Part shown: piece after piece, positions 1 to 4,740 of the stretch
Layout: each line of letters begins with the position of its first letter
Numbering within the stretch: the first letter of the stretch is position 1
Assembly (NCBI GenBank): GCA_018821745.1
Contig: JAHJLU010000344.1
Span: 1-5,543, forward strand
DNA from: Myxococcota bacterium
GTDB taxonomy: Bacteria; Myxococcota_A; Polyangia; HGW-17
Direction of reading: 5' to 3'
Length of the DNA stretch: 5,543 bases
Translations under genes and position numbers: made by a program
Notes under the pieces: model-generated
What the model saw: only the letters and a program-made list of their open reading frames with translations
Database searches by the model: none
What the model was told of the DNA's origin: nothing

Positions 1-1
1 G

Positions 2-100
2 TAATAAAACGAACAGCCCCTGAAAAAACACCGCCTGTCCCAACCGTTCCGGAACACGACGGATCGAAAAAACCCACCCGCCCACGTCTTCCCGCCACAG
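2..100 (-). CDS. Possible N-terminal fragment of a membrane protein, running off the left edge
   Basis: This leftward frame is open from a TGA at 101-103 to the window edge. It reads about 33 codons (LWREDVGGW...IRRVPERLGQ...FVLL). A charged, arginine-rich stretch is followed by a hydrophobic one, as at the start of a membrane protein. Third-position GC is better in this frame than in the competing one. The start is unclear. A GGAGG at 106-110 lies 5 nt from a CTG (98-100), while an in-frame GTG (83-85) is too far away. The same GGAGG lies 7 nt from a GTG at 96-98 in another frame (AGRRGRVGFFDPSCSG...), which also stays open to the edge and has the better start signal. I do not recognise the family. 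It would lie 230 nt downstream of the lipoprotein gene on the same strand. Treat it as a pointer, not a firm gene. Confidence 0.25.
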   Translation of the reverse strand, partial: MWREDVGGWVFSIRRVPERLGQAVFFQGLFVLL

Positions 101-330
101 TCACACCTCCACCCGTTACATTCCCCGCAGCACGGCAACCGACCAGCGTATCCCCGTAGCGGCGGTACCCTCAGGCATTTTACCGCCCACAACCGACACC
201 GGCACAGTTCTTTTGTCGTTTCTCCGAAAACACCTTGATTTTCTGTCAATAATCAAAAATGCATACCGTTGCACGCGTCCGGGAATCCCCTGACTCCTCA
301 TGGTCCCACCGGGTGTTTTTCAACGGGATT
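101..330. other. Non-coding interval downstream of the leftward lipoprotein gene
   Basis: No convincing gene lies here. A leftward 61-codon frame (116-301) has a poor ribosome binding site and an unrecognisable, arginine-rich product, so I do not annotate it. A TTGACA-like hexamer on the minus strand (244-249) has no acceptable -10 partner 16-18 nt downstream. I found no stem followed by a T-run that would serve as a terminator for the lipoprotein gene. Confidence 0.4.
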
Positions 331-1395
331 TCAGGGCTTTGCTCCGGAGCCAACTGCCCCAAAACACACTTCGGACACCTTCCCTCTGTTCCCTGAATCA
401 CCCACCGTCCGCACCTCCAGGTCCACATCTCGGATGCGTTCATACTCCCCGTTCACTGCTGTGAAGGGCGACCTCACCTGCATCCTCATTTTCAGGGACA
501 GGCGATGAAAACAACCCCATACTTCACCGGATAATCCCCCCCGGGAGAACGATACGCGTGCCGCCTGGGGCCCCACACTGACAAGCGCATATGTCACGGG
601 GTCTGCCCGCTCCTTCCCCGTGGAATGAACAGACCAGGCAGCTCCCCTGCCCAGCGCCTCCCCGGGGAAGGCGACCACCATGCTTCGAAAAATCCCCTCC
701 ACCACCTGCGTCATCTCTCCGGTCACCCACTGCATGGAGCTGGGTGCCGCCCCGTCAGTCCTGGAGAGCACACCCTGATGGTCTATCCAGAACCGACGTG
801 TTAATCCTGTCAACTCCATTCCCTTCTCCATGGCATACACAAGGGACCTGAAGTCAAAGAGCTTCGCTTTCCCCGGGAGTTCCCGGACAAAAAATGTGCG
901 GCCTTCCAATTTGACAGCGCCAAGACGAAAGGAGAGTACCAACCCCCGCGCCAATAGCCCCGTCTCCAATGTGCCGTCGAAATGCCCCTGCCTGGTGGAG
1001 GCCAGGGTCAGGCTCCCCTTTTTCACTGAAGTTTTAAGCAGCAACTTCATGATAGCCTTGTGCCCCCCCTTCCCTTCAGAGCCCCAGGAGAGATTGTAGA
1101 AGGGAGCATGCCCCCGGCTACCGAGGACCACCCGCGATGTGACAACACCGGCACCGGTGGCCTGCTTCTGCATAAGCCCCGCTATCTCCGGATCTATCTC
1201 CGGTGCTGCGGAATCCTCTACCGCAACCACAGCGCTCCTGGCGCTGCCCAAACCAGAAGCACTTGTGAAGCGGGACATGCTGCCACCGGACTGTTTCTTT
1301 TCCGGAACGCCGGTCACAGGAGACTCCCCACTCTTCTCCCTCCGACCGCATGCCACCACGAGAACGATGAAAACTAAAATCTTCACTCTGTTCAT
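331..1395 (-). CDS. Predicted outer-membrane lipoprotein of unknown function (354 aa)
   Basis: The N-terminus MNRVKILVFIVLVVAC is a type II signal peptide with lipobox V-V-A-C, and Cys16 would be lipidated. Residue +2 is Gly, not Asp, which points to the outer membrane under the classic sorting rule. Residues 17-80 are a Ser/Gly/Ala/Lys-rich, probably disordered linker. From about 90 to 340 the pattern alternates as in beta strands. In it, FWIDHQGVLSRTDG (202-215) and FPGEALGRGAAWSV (243-256) resemble the 'P..plG.GA.W.v' wording of uncharacterised DUF6263-like exported proteins. That resemblance is from memory and weak. The frame is open 28 codons further upstream, but I chose the ATG at 1393-1395 because the signal peptide starts there and AAGGA (1403-1407) lies 7 nt before it. 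It is divergent from the 1719 gene and probably monocistronic. Function is unknown; a structural or sensing envelope protein is a guess. Confidence 0.85.
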   Translation of the reverse strand: MNRVKILVFIVLVVACGRREKSGESPVTGVPEKKQSGGSMSRFTSASGLGSARSAVVAVEDSAAPEIDPEIAGLMQKQATGAGVVTSRVVLGSRGHAPFYNLSWGSEGKGGHKAIMKLLLKTSVKKGSLTLASTRQGHFDGTLETGLLARGLVLSFRLGAVKLEGRTFFVRELPGKAKLFDFRSLVYAMEKGMELTGLTRRFWIDHQGVLSRTDGAAPSSMQWVTGEMTQVVEGIFRSMVVAFPGEALGRGAAWSVHSTGKERADPVTYALVSVGPQAARVSFSRGGLSGEVWGCFHRLSLKMRMQVRSPFTAVNGEYERIRDVDLEVRTVGDSGNRGKVSEVCFGAVGSGAKP

Positions 1396-1510
1396 AATTC
1401 CATCCTTGGCGCCACAATACCCCAGGAAAGGTCCGCAGCCAAGACTTTCCACTCTCGTCAAGGCATTGTTTTCACACAAATCACGCCGCCATCCAGGGTA
1501 TTTTTTCCTG

Positions 1511-1540
1511 AATAAAAACTTTTCTTCATTTTTTTTTCAA
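1511..1540 (-). promoter_or_regulatory. Candidate sigma70-type promoter for the leftward lipoprotein gene
   Basis: On the minus strand TTGAAA (1535-1540) stands 17 nt from TTTTAT (1512-1517), or 18 nt from TTTATT (1511-1516). Each -10 matches 4 of 6 consensus bases. The spacer contains a 9-A run. Transcription would begin near 1505 and leave about 110 nt of untranslated leader before the ATG at 1395. An inverted pair, AATACCC (1416-1422) and GGGTATT (1496-1502), brackets most of that leader, but 7 bp across 73 nt is weak. Confidence 0.35.
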
Positions 1541-1564
1541 TCGCCCCTTGAATTGTGACATAAA
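1536..1564 (+). promoter_or_regulatory. Candidate extended -10 promoter driving the structured leader and the 1719 gene
   Basis: An extended -10 of form TGA-CATAAA sits at 1556-1564, where CATAAA matches 4 of 6 bases of TATAAT. A poor -35, TTCAAT (1536-1541), lies 17 nt upstream. It would start RNA near 1571, so the transcript would carry all three hairpins described below. Its -35 overlaps that of the leftward promoter, placing the two back to back. A weaker alternative is TTGAAT (1548-1553), 17 nt, TAAACA (1571-1576). No downstream alternative is better. Confidence 0.3.
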
Positions 1565-1570
1565 ACTGGG

Positions 1571-1718
1571 TAAACATCTTGGTTCCCAGAATGGTCCACC
1601 AATCAGCAGTCCTCTGAAATCCGCAAGGATTTTAACTGGGTAGTTTCGTACCACTTTATGTACTGGATAAAGTGACATTGTCCATAACCCGGCTCCTTAT
1701 CGAGCCCAGGGAGTGTCC
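1571..1718 (+). promoter_or_regulatory. Structured leader with three tandem hairpins before the winged-helix gene
   Basis: This stretch holds three stems with no mismatch. Stem A is 1615-1622 with 1627-1634, 8 bp including one G-U, closed by a GCAA (GNRA-type) tetraloop. Stem B is CACTTTAT (1652-1659) with ATAAAGTG (1667-1674), loop GTACTGG. Stem C is GGCTC (1691-1695) with GAGCC (1702-1706), ending one base before the AGGGAG ribosome binding site (1708-1713). CTGGG occurs at 1566-1570 and 1636-1640; its complement CCCAG occurs at 1585-1589 and 1705-1709. The second CCCAG overlaps the ribosome binding site, so alternative pairings are possible. No stem has a following U-run, so none is a standard terminator. 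I do not recognise a known riboswitch class. Stem B could equally be a DNA operator. Confidence 0.4.
1652..1674. promoter_or_regulatory. Perfect 8-bp inverted repeat, 7-nt spacer (operator or RNA stem)
   Basis: CACTTTAT and ATAAAGTG are exact inverse complements separated by GTACTGG. The half-site centres are 15 bp apart, about one and a half turns. The site lies 45 nt before the ATG of the small winged-helix gene. That position would suit autorepression by the gene product, but no binding evidence exists in the sequence. Confidence 0.4.
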
Positions 1719-1970
1719 ATGGCCTACAGACTCACGCCGGAGCAATCAGCGAGAAACCTGATACAGCTTGCTGTCGACAGTTTTAAAAAGGAACCGGGGG
1801 AGACCCTCCCCATAATGTCCCTTGCCTCTGAGTGGGACGATAACCAGACCGATACTGAAGCCTTTGGCGAGGGTATCGATTTCGCCCTGCAAAATGGATG
1901 GATTACCGTGGAAAGCACCAACTCCCTCCCTCTTTACACCCTGACCCGTGCCGGGTATCAGCGCCGCTGA
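1719..1970 (+). CDS. Small winged-helix-like protein, possible DNA-binding regulator (83 aa)
   Basis: The product (MAYRLTPEQSARNL...TRAGYQRR) has no signal peptide and should be cytoplasmic. Its pattern suits a winged helix. Helix 1 is about 11-24, helix 2 about 31-39 (PIMSLASEW), helix 3 about 46-61 (TEAFGEGIDFALQNGW). A strand-turn-strand follows, ending YTLTRAGYQRR (73-83); 'Y.LT..G' is the usual close of many wHTH folds. I chose the ATG at 1719 because AGGGAG (1708-1713) is 5 nt upstream. A GTG two codons earlier overlaps that ribosome binding site and is unlikely. The gene follows the three-hairpin leader, so its expression is probably controlled there. The next gene starts 131 nt downstream. 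The fold is inferred by eye; a small non-DNA-binding adaptor remains possible. Confidence 0.75.
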   Translation: MAYRLTPEQSARNLIQLAVDSFKKEPGETLPIMSLASEWDDNQTDTEAFGEGIDFALQNGWITVESTNSLPLYTLTRAGYQRR

Positions 1971-2101
1971 AGACCCTCCATATTCCCGCTGCCCAGGCAG
2001 CACCCACTGGATTTTCCACAAAACAACAACCGGGGCTTTGCATGAACCGCTCACTGTTTACCATGAGCTGTGGTAAGATGTCTCACCCCAAAGGAGACTC
2101 C
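1971..2101 (+). promoter_or_regulatory. Intergenic control region upstream of the beta-helix lipoprotein gene
   Basis: A stem GCTGCC (1988-1993) with GGCAGC (1996-2001) lies 17 nt after the stop of the small gene. It lacks a T-run, so it is at best a weak or factor-assisted terminator or an mRNA 3' end stabiliser. Further on, TTACCA (2058-2063) and TGGTAA (2071-2076) form a perfect dyad with a 7-nt spacer. The right arm belongs to an extended -10-like element TGG-TAAGAT (2071-2079). If that is the promoter, RNA starts near 2086, a short leader holding AAGGAG (2091-2096), and the dyad is placed to act as an operator. Confidence 0.3.
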
Positions 2102-3538
2102 ATGAACGGAAAAATCCTCTCTCTTTTCTTTTTCACCTGGTTGATTGGCTCTTGCAGTGACACTGCCTCCCAAACATGGGGGGATCCCATCGAGTGGCCC
2201 ACGGTGACCCCATCGGGGATAGCCCCTGCCGAAATCGTCATGGGAAATCGGTTCTATGTCGATCCCGAAAACGGCGACGATAACGGGGACGGCTCCATGG
2301 AACACCCCTGGCAGAACCTCCAGTTTGTCATCGATAATTACGTCTCGACCTATGAGCCGGCACAGTTTCCGGCCGACGACAATACTCCCCTTGTGGAAAA
2401 AAACGCGGACGCCCCGGTTAAAGCCTACGACGCCATCATGCTCCGGGCCGGATTCCATGGTCCCCTGACCCTCGAGCGCGCAAGGAATGAGGGGTTCATC
2501 ACCATCTCCGCCGTTGAGGGAGAGGAGGCGGTCGTCTCCCGAATTCATATCATCGGCTCCTCCTACTGGAATATCTCAAATATCACTGTCTCCCGGGAGT
2601 ACACATCCGATTTCGAAGGCAACGATCTGGTGGACATCACCTCACACAACTGGAGTGGCCCCACCAGCTATATCAACCTGCAGAACACCCTCATCCAGAC
2701 CGCGGCCGACAGTTCTGGCTGGACCCTCACCGACTGGAACGAGCTCCCTGCCAACGGGATTGCAATCTCCGGCCACCACAACAGAATGGAGGGCTGTCAC
2801 CTGAAAAACATCAACTTCGGGATCTCCGTCACGGGCAATTTTAACGATATTATCGGCAACACGGTGGAAAACTTCGCAGGTGACGGTCTGCGCGGCCTGG
2901 GTTCCGATCTGCTTTTTCAGGGCAATGTGGTGAAAAACTGTTACGATGTCAATGAGAACCATGACGACGGCTTCCAGTCCTGGGCCGTCGACGGGGTCCC
3001 TCCCCGGCGGGTCATCCTCCGGGGCAACGTTTTCATCAACTACGAGTCACCGGATCAGCCCTTTCTCGGGAACCTGCAGGGGATAGGCTGCTTCGACGGC
3101 TTCTACGAGGACTGGCTCGTGGAGAACAACCTTGTCATCGTGGATCACTGGCACGGCATCACCTTTCTCGGAGGCAGAAATGTTCAGATTATCAACAACA
3201 CTGTCGTCAACCGTGACGCCCGGAGTGAGCTCACTCCCTGGATACGCATCGGTCCCCACAAGGACGGACGCTCCAGCCAGGACTGCGTCATCCGCAACAA
3301 CATCGCCGTCAACTCCTTTATTGCCGACAACGACACTATCAGCGAGGGCAACCTTCTGGTGGGTGATGACGATCTCCCCCTGTGGTTTGTGGACTTCGAG
3401 AACCTCGACTACCACCTCGTGGCGTCCCCTCCCGTGGACGCCGGGATCTCCACCGATGCCCCGGCTCAGGATCTCGACGGCAATCCACGCCCGGCAGGCC
3501 AGGCGGTGGACGTGGGCTGCTATGAATATACCCCATGA
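2102..3538 (+). CDS. Right-handed parallel beta-helix lipoprotein, choice-of-anchor Q type (478 aa)
   Basis: The signal peptide MNGKILSLFFFTWLIGSC carries lipobox I-G-S-C; Cys18 would be lipidated, and Ser at +2 suggests the outer membrane. Residues 50-72 (RFYVDPENGDDNGDGS, then PWQNL) are the DUF1565/pectate-lyase-superfamily opening, with an acidic turn that may bind calcium. Asn-rich rungs run from about 148 to 410 (e.g. NGIAISGHHNRMEGCHLKN, IIGNTVENF, VQIINNTVVN, CVIRNNIAVN). NHDDGFQSW (286-294) is a polar cluster facing a possible groove. The C-terminus, residues 441-475 (SPPVDAG, DLDGNPRP, VDVGCYEY), is the choice-of-anchor Q ending. Such proteins bind or cleave polysaccharide, but I see no diagnostic catalytic set. 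The frame is open 68 codons upstream. The ATG at 2102 is chosen for the signal peptide and AAGGAG 5 nt before it; an ATG at 2042 lacks a binding site. Confidence 0.88.
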   Translation: MNGKILSLFFFTWLIGSCSDTASQTWGDPIEWPTVTPSGIAPAEIVMGNRFYVDPENGDDNGDGSMEHPWQNLQFVIDNYVSTYEPAQFPADDNTPLVEKNADAPVKAYDAIMLRAGFHGPLTLERARNEGFITISAVEGEEAVVSRIHIIGSSYWNISNITVSREYTSDFEGNDLVDITSHNWSGPTSYINLQNTLIQTAADSSGWTLTDWNELPANGIAISGHHNRMEGCHLKNINFGISVTGNFNDIIGNTVENFAGDGLRGLGSDLLFQGNVVKNCYDVNENHDDGFQSWAVDGVPPRRVILRGNVFINYESPDQPFLGNLQGIGCFDGFYEDWLVENNLVIVDHWHGITFLGGRNVQIINNTVVNRDARSELTPWIRIGPHKDGRSSQDCVIRNNIAVNSFIADNDTISEGNLLVGDDDLPLWFVDFENLDYHLVASPPVDAGISTDAPAQDLDGNPRPAGQAVDVGCYEYTP

Positions 3539-3689
3539 CCTGTGGACCAGTTTTGGCCCGGTCGCTTCTCCCCCACCCCCACTGGATTCTAATATTTCCT
3601 TATTATTCAAGGGATCTAAAAAATAATCTCCCGGACTCGCGAATTTGGGGTAAAGCATAAGCAGTGGAATTTTCCGCCGGAAATGTAAC
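3539..3689 (+). other. Intergenic region between the beta-helix and TPR-like genes
   Basis: The interval begins C-rich and turns AT-rich at 3590-3627, where ATTATT (3602-3607) and AATAAT (3622-3627) are complementary. No G/C stem with a T-run marks the end of the preceding gene, and no clean -35/-10 pair is visible. The AT-rich block is the likeliest promoter site. A 5-bp stem TTTCC-GCC-GGAAA (3671-3683) places the only purine-rich ribosome-binding candidate, GGAAA, inside a small hairpin 6 nt before the ATG at 3690. Confidence 0.35.
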
Positions 3690-4625
3690 ATGGATCGCAT
3701 AGAACGGTACAGACAACTCCTCGAGCGGCACGTACGCGCCAACAACGCCCCCGCGGCAGCCCGCGTTCTTGAGCGCATGGCAGAGCTTTACAGCGCCCAG
3801 AAAAATTCCGAACAAGCCCACATACACAGGGAGCGCGCCATGAACATCCTCAACGCCCTTCCTTCTTTCGCCCCCGATGACTCCTCCCATGACTTGATTG
3901 CGACTATCCTGCCCTTCCCCGACCATCCGCAGACCCACCCCTCGGAGCCAAGAGGCTCCATGGTGACGGTCGATTTTGAGAAGAGCCACCTCATGCGAAG
4001 GATCCACGCGGGCGATCCTCCCGGCGGCCCCCACATCATTTGCTACAAGGGGCCAGGCCATGACGACAAAACGGGAGACAAGCCTCCTGCTCCCCAGCCA
4101 CTGCGCCTTTACCGTCACCTCACACACGAAGCCAACCGCCTGCGTGCCCTCGGGGTGTGGTTCATTCGCAAAAAAGAGTGGGAACAGGCCAGGGAGTGTC
4201 TGCTGCGTTCTGCGGACATATCCCGTGAGATCAACAGCGTCAAGGCCCTTGCCCATACCCTGTGGTTCCTGGGCCAGGCATGTATTGGACTCGCTGAAGA
4301 CGACGAGGCCCACGAAACGGAGCAAGAAATCCACGAGGTAGTCAGTTCTCTCAAGGACCCACAGTACCATTATCTCGCCCGCCTCCTCACCCTGAGGCTG
4401 GCCCTGAACCGTGACGACGCGCTTCAGATTGTCGTGGCCTTCGCGGGGTTTGTGAAGATAGCCGAGGAGACACCCCGTGCCTTCGTCTTCTCCCATCCTC
4501 CCTATGCGACTCTCAAGTCTCTGGTGGACTATTTTATCGCCCTGCGTGACTTTACCATGGCAAAAGAGGCGGTGAATCAGTTGAAAAAGCTGGCGAAAAA
4601 CCCTGCCCCCCCAGCGTCCCCCTGA
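3690..4625 (+). CDS. TPR-like helical repeat protein, cytoplasmic (311 aa)
   Basis: There is no signal peptide or membrane segment. Helical pairs of TPR character occur at about 5-54 (LLERHVRANNAPAAARVLERM, then EQAHIHRERAMNIL), 143-182 (HEANRLRALGVWFIRKKEWEQARECLLRSADI), 184-220 and 275-303 (ALRDFTMAKEAVNQLKKLAK). A Pro/Gly/His-rich, probably disordered linker (about 60-137) separates the first pair from the rest. TPR arrays are protein-binding scaffolds; no partner can be named from this sequence. The ATG at 3690 has only GGAAA (3679-3683) as a ribosome binding site, partly in a small hairpin, which suggests modest translation. It converges on uvrA: 16 nt separate its stop from the distal uvrA stop at 4642. 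A longer leftward frame on the opposite strand (3603-4763) is a shadow of this gene. Confidence 0.8.
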   Translation: MDRIERYRQLLERHVRANNAPAAARVLERMAELYSAQKNSEQAHIHRERAMNILNALPSFAPDDSSHDLIATILPFPDHPQTHPSEPRGSMVTVDFEKSHLMRRIHAGDPPGGPHIICYKGPGHDDKTGDKPPAPQPLRLYRHLTHEANRLRALGVWFIRKKEWEQARECLLRSADISREINSVKALAHTLWFLGQACIGLAEDDEAHETEQEIHEVVSSLKDPQYHYLARLLTLRLALNRDDALQIVVAFAGFVKIAEETPRAFVFSHPPYATLKSLVDYFIALRDFTMAKEAVNQLKKLAKNPAPPASP

Positions 4626-4641
4626 GCCTGCGAAAACTGCA

Positions 4642-4740
4642 TCAATCCAACAGCTCCCTGAGGTAGACCCCCGTGTAACTGTGGGGATTTGAAGCCACCT
4701 GCTCCGGGGTCCCCTGAGCCACCAGACCACCACCCCGCTG
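4642..4740 (-). pseudogene. uvrA: In-frame UvrA C-terminal tail beyond the premature TGA
   Basis: Directly after the TGA the same frame reads QRGGGLVAQGTPEQVASNPH and then SYTGVYLRELLD, 32 codons, and ends at TGA 4642-4644. This is the normal UvrA C-terminus: the glycine-rich turn, the 'GTPEQVA' strand-helix, and the 'SYTG.YL..LL' end. Its length matches intact family members with exactly one residue, a Gly, in place of the stop. No start codon or ribosome binding site precedes it, so it is not a separate gene. The simplest cause is one base change, GGA to TGA. A compound indel in the adjoining G-runs, restoring GPEGGDSGGG, would need several events. The stop context TGA-C is the leakiest in E. 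coli, so low read-through would give some full-length protein. Confidence 0.85.

Noticed and set aside
46..55. Perfect palindrome GTTCCGGAAC
   Set aside because: A single 10-bp palindrome inside a possible coding frame, with no second copy or neighbouring promoter.
1396..1479. 28-codon upstream extension of the leftward lipoprotein
   Set aside because: The signal peptide must be N-terminal, and the AAGGA at 1403-1407 fits the ATG at 1393-1395.
1988..2001. GCTGCC/GGCAGC stem as an intrinsic terminator
   Set aside because: The stem is good, but the following bases are C/A-rich, and the nearest T-run (2012-2015) is too far away.
1898..2101. 68-codon upstream extension of the beta-helix gene
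   Set aside because: It overlaps the end of the winged-helix gene and would bury the signal peptide. The ATG at 2102 has AAGGAG at 5 nt and a lipobox at the right distance.
2051..2548. 165-codon leftward frame over the beta-helix gene start
   Set aside because: It is antisense to the signal peptide and first rungs of a well-supported lipoprotein, and its product is Gly/Val/Asp-rich without homology cues.
3047..3778. 243-codon leftward frame over the beta-helix gene end
   Set aside because: It mirrors the real gene (long V/D/G runs) and spans the intergenic region; no ribosome binding site or domain.
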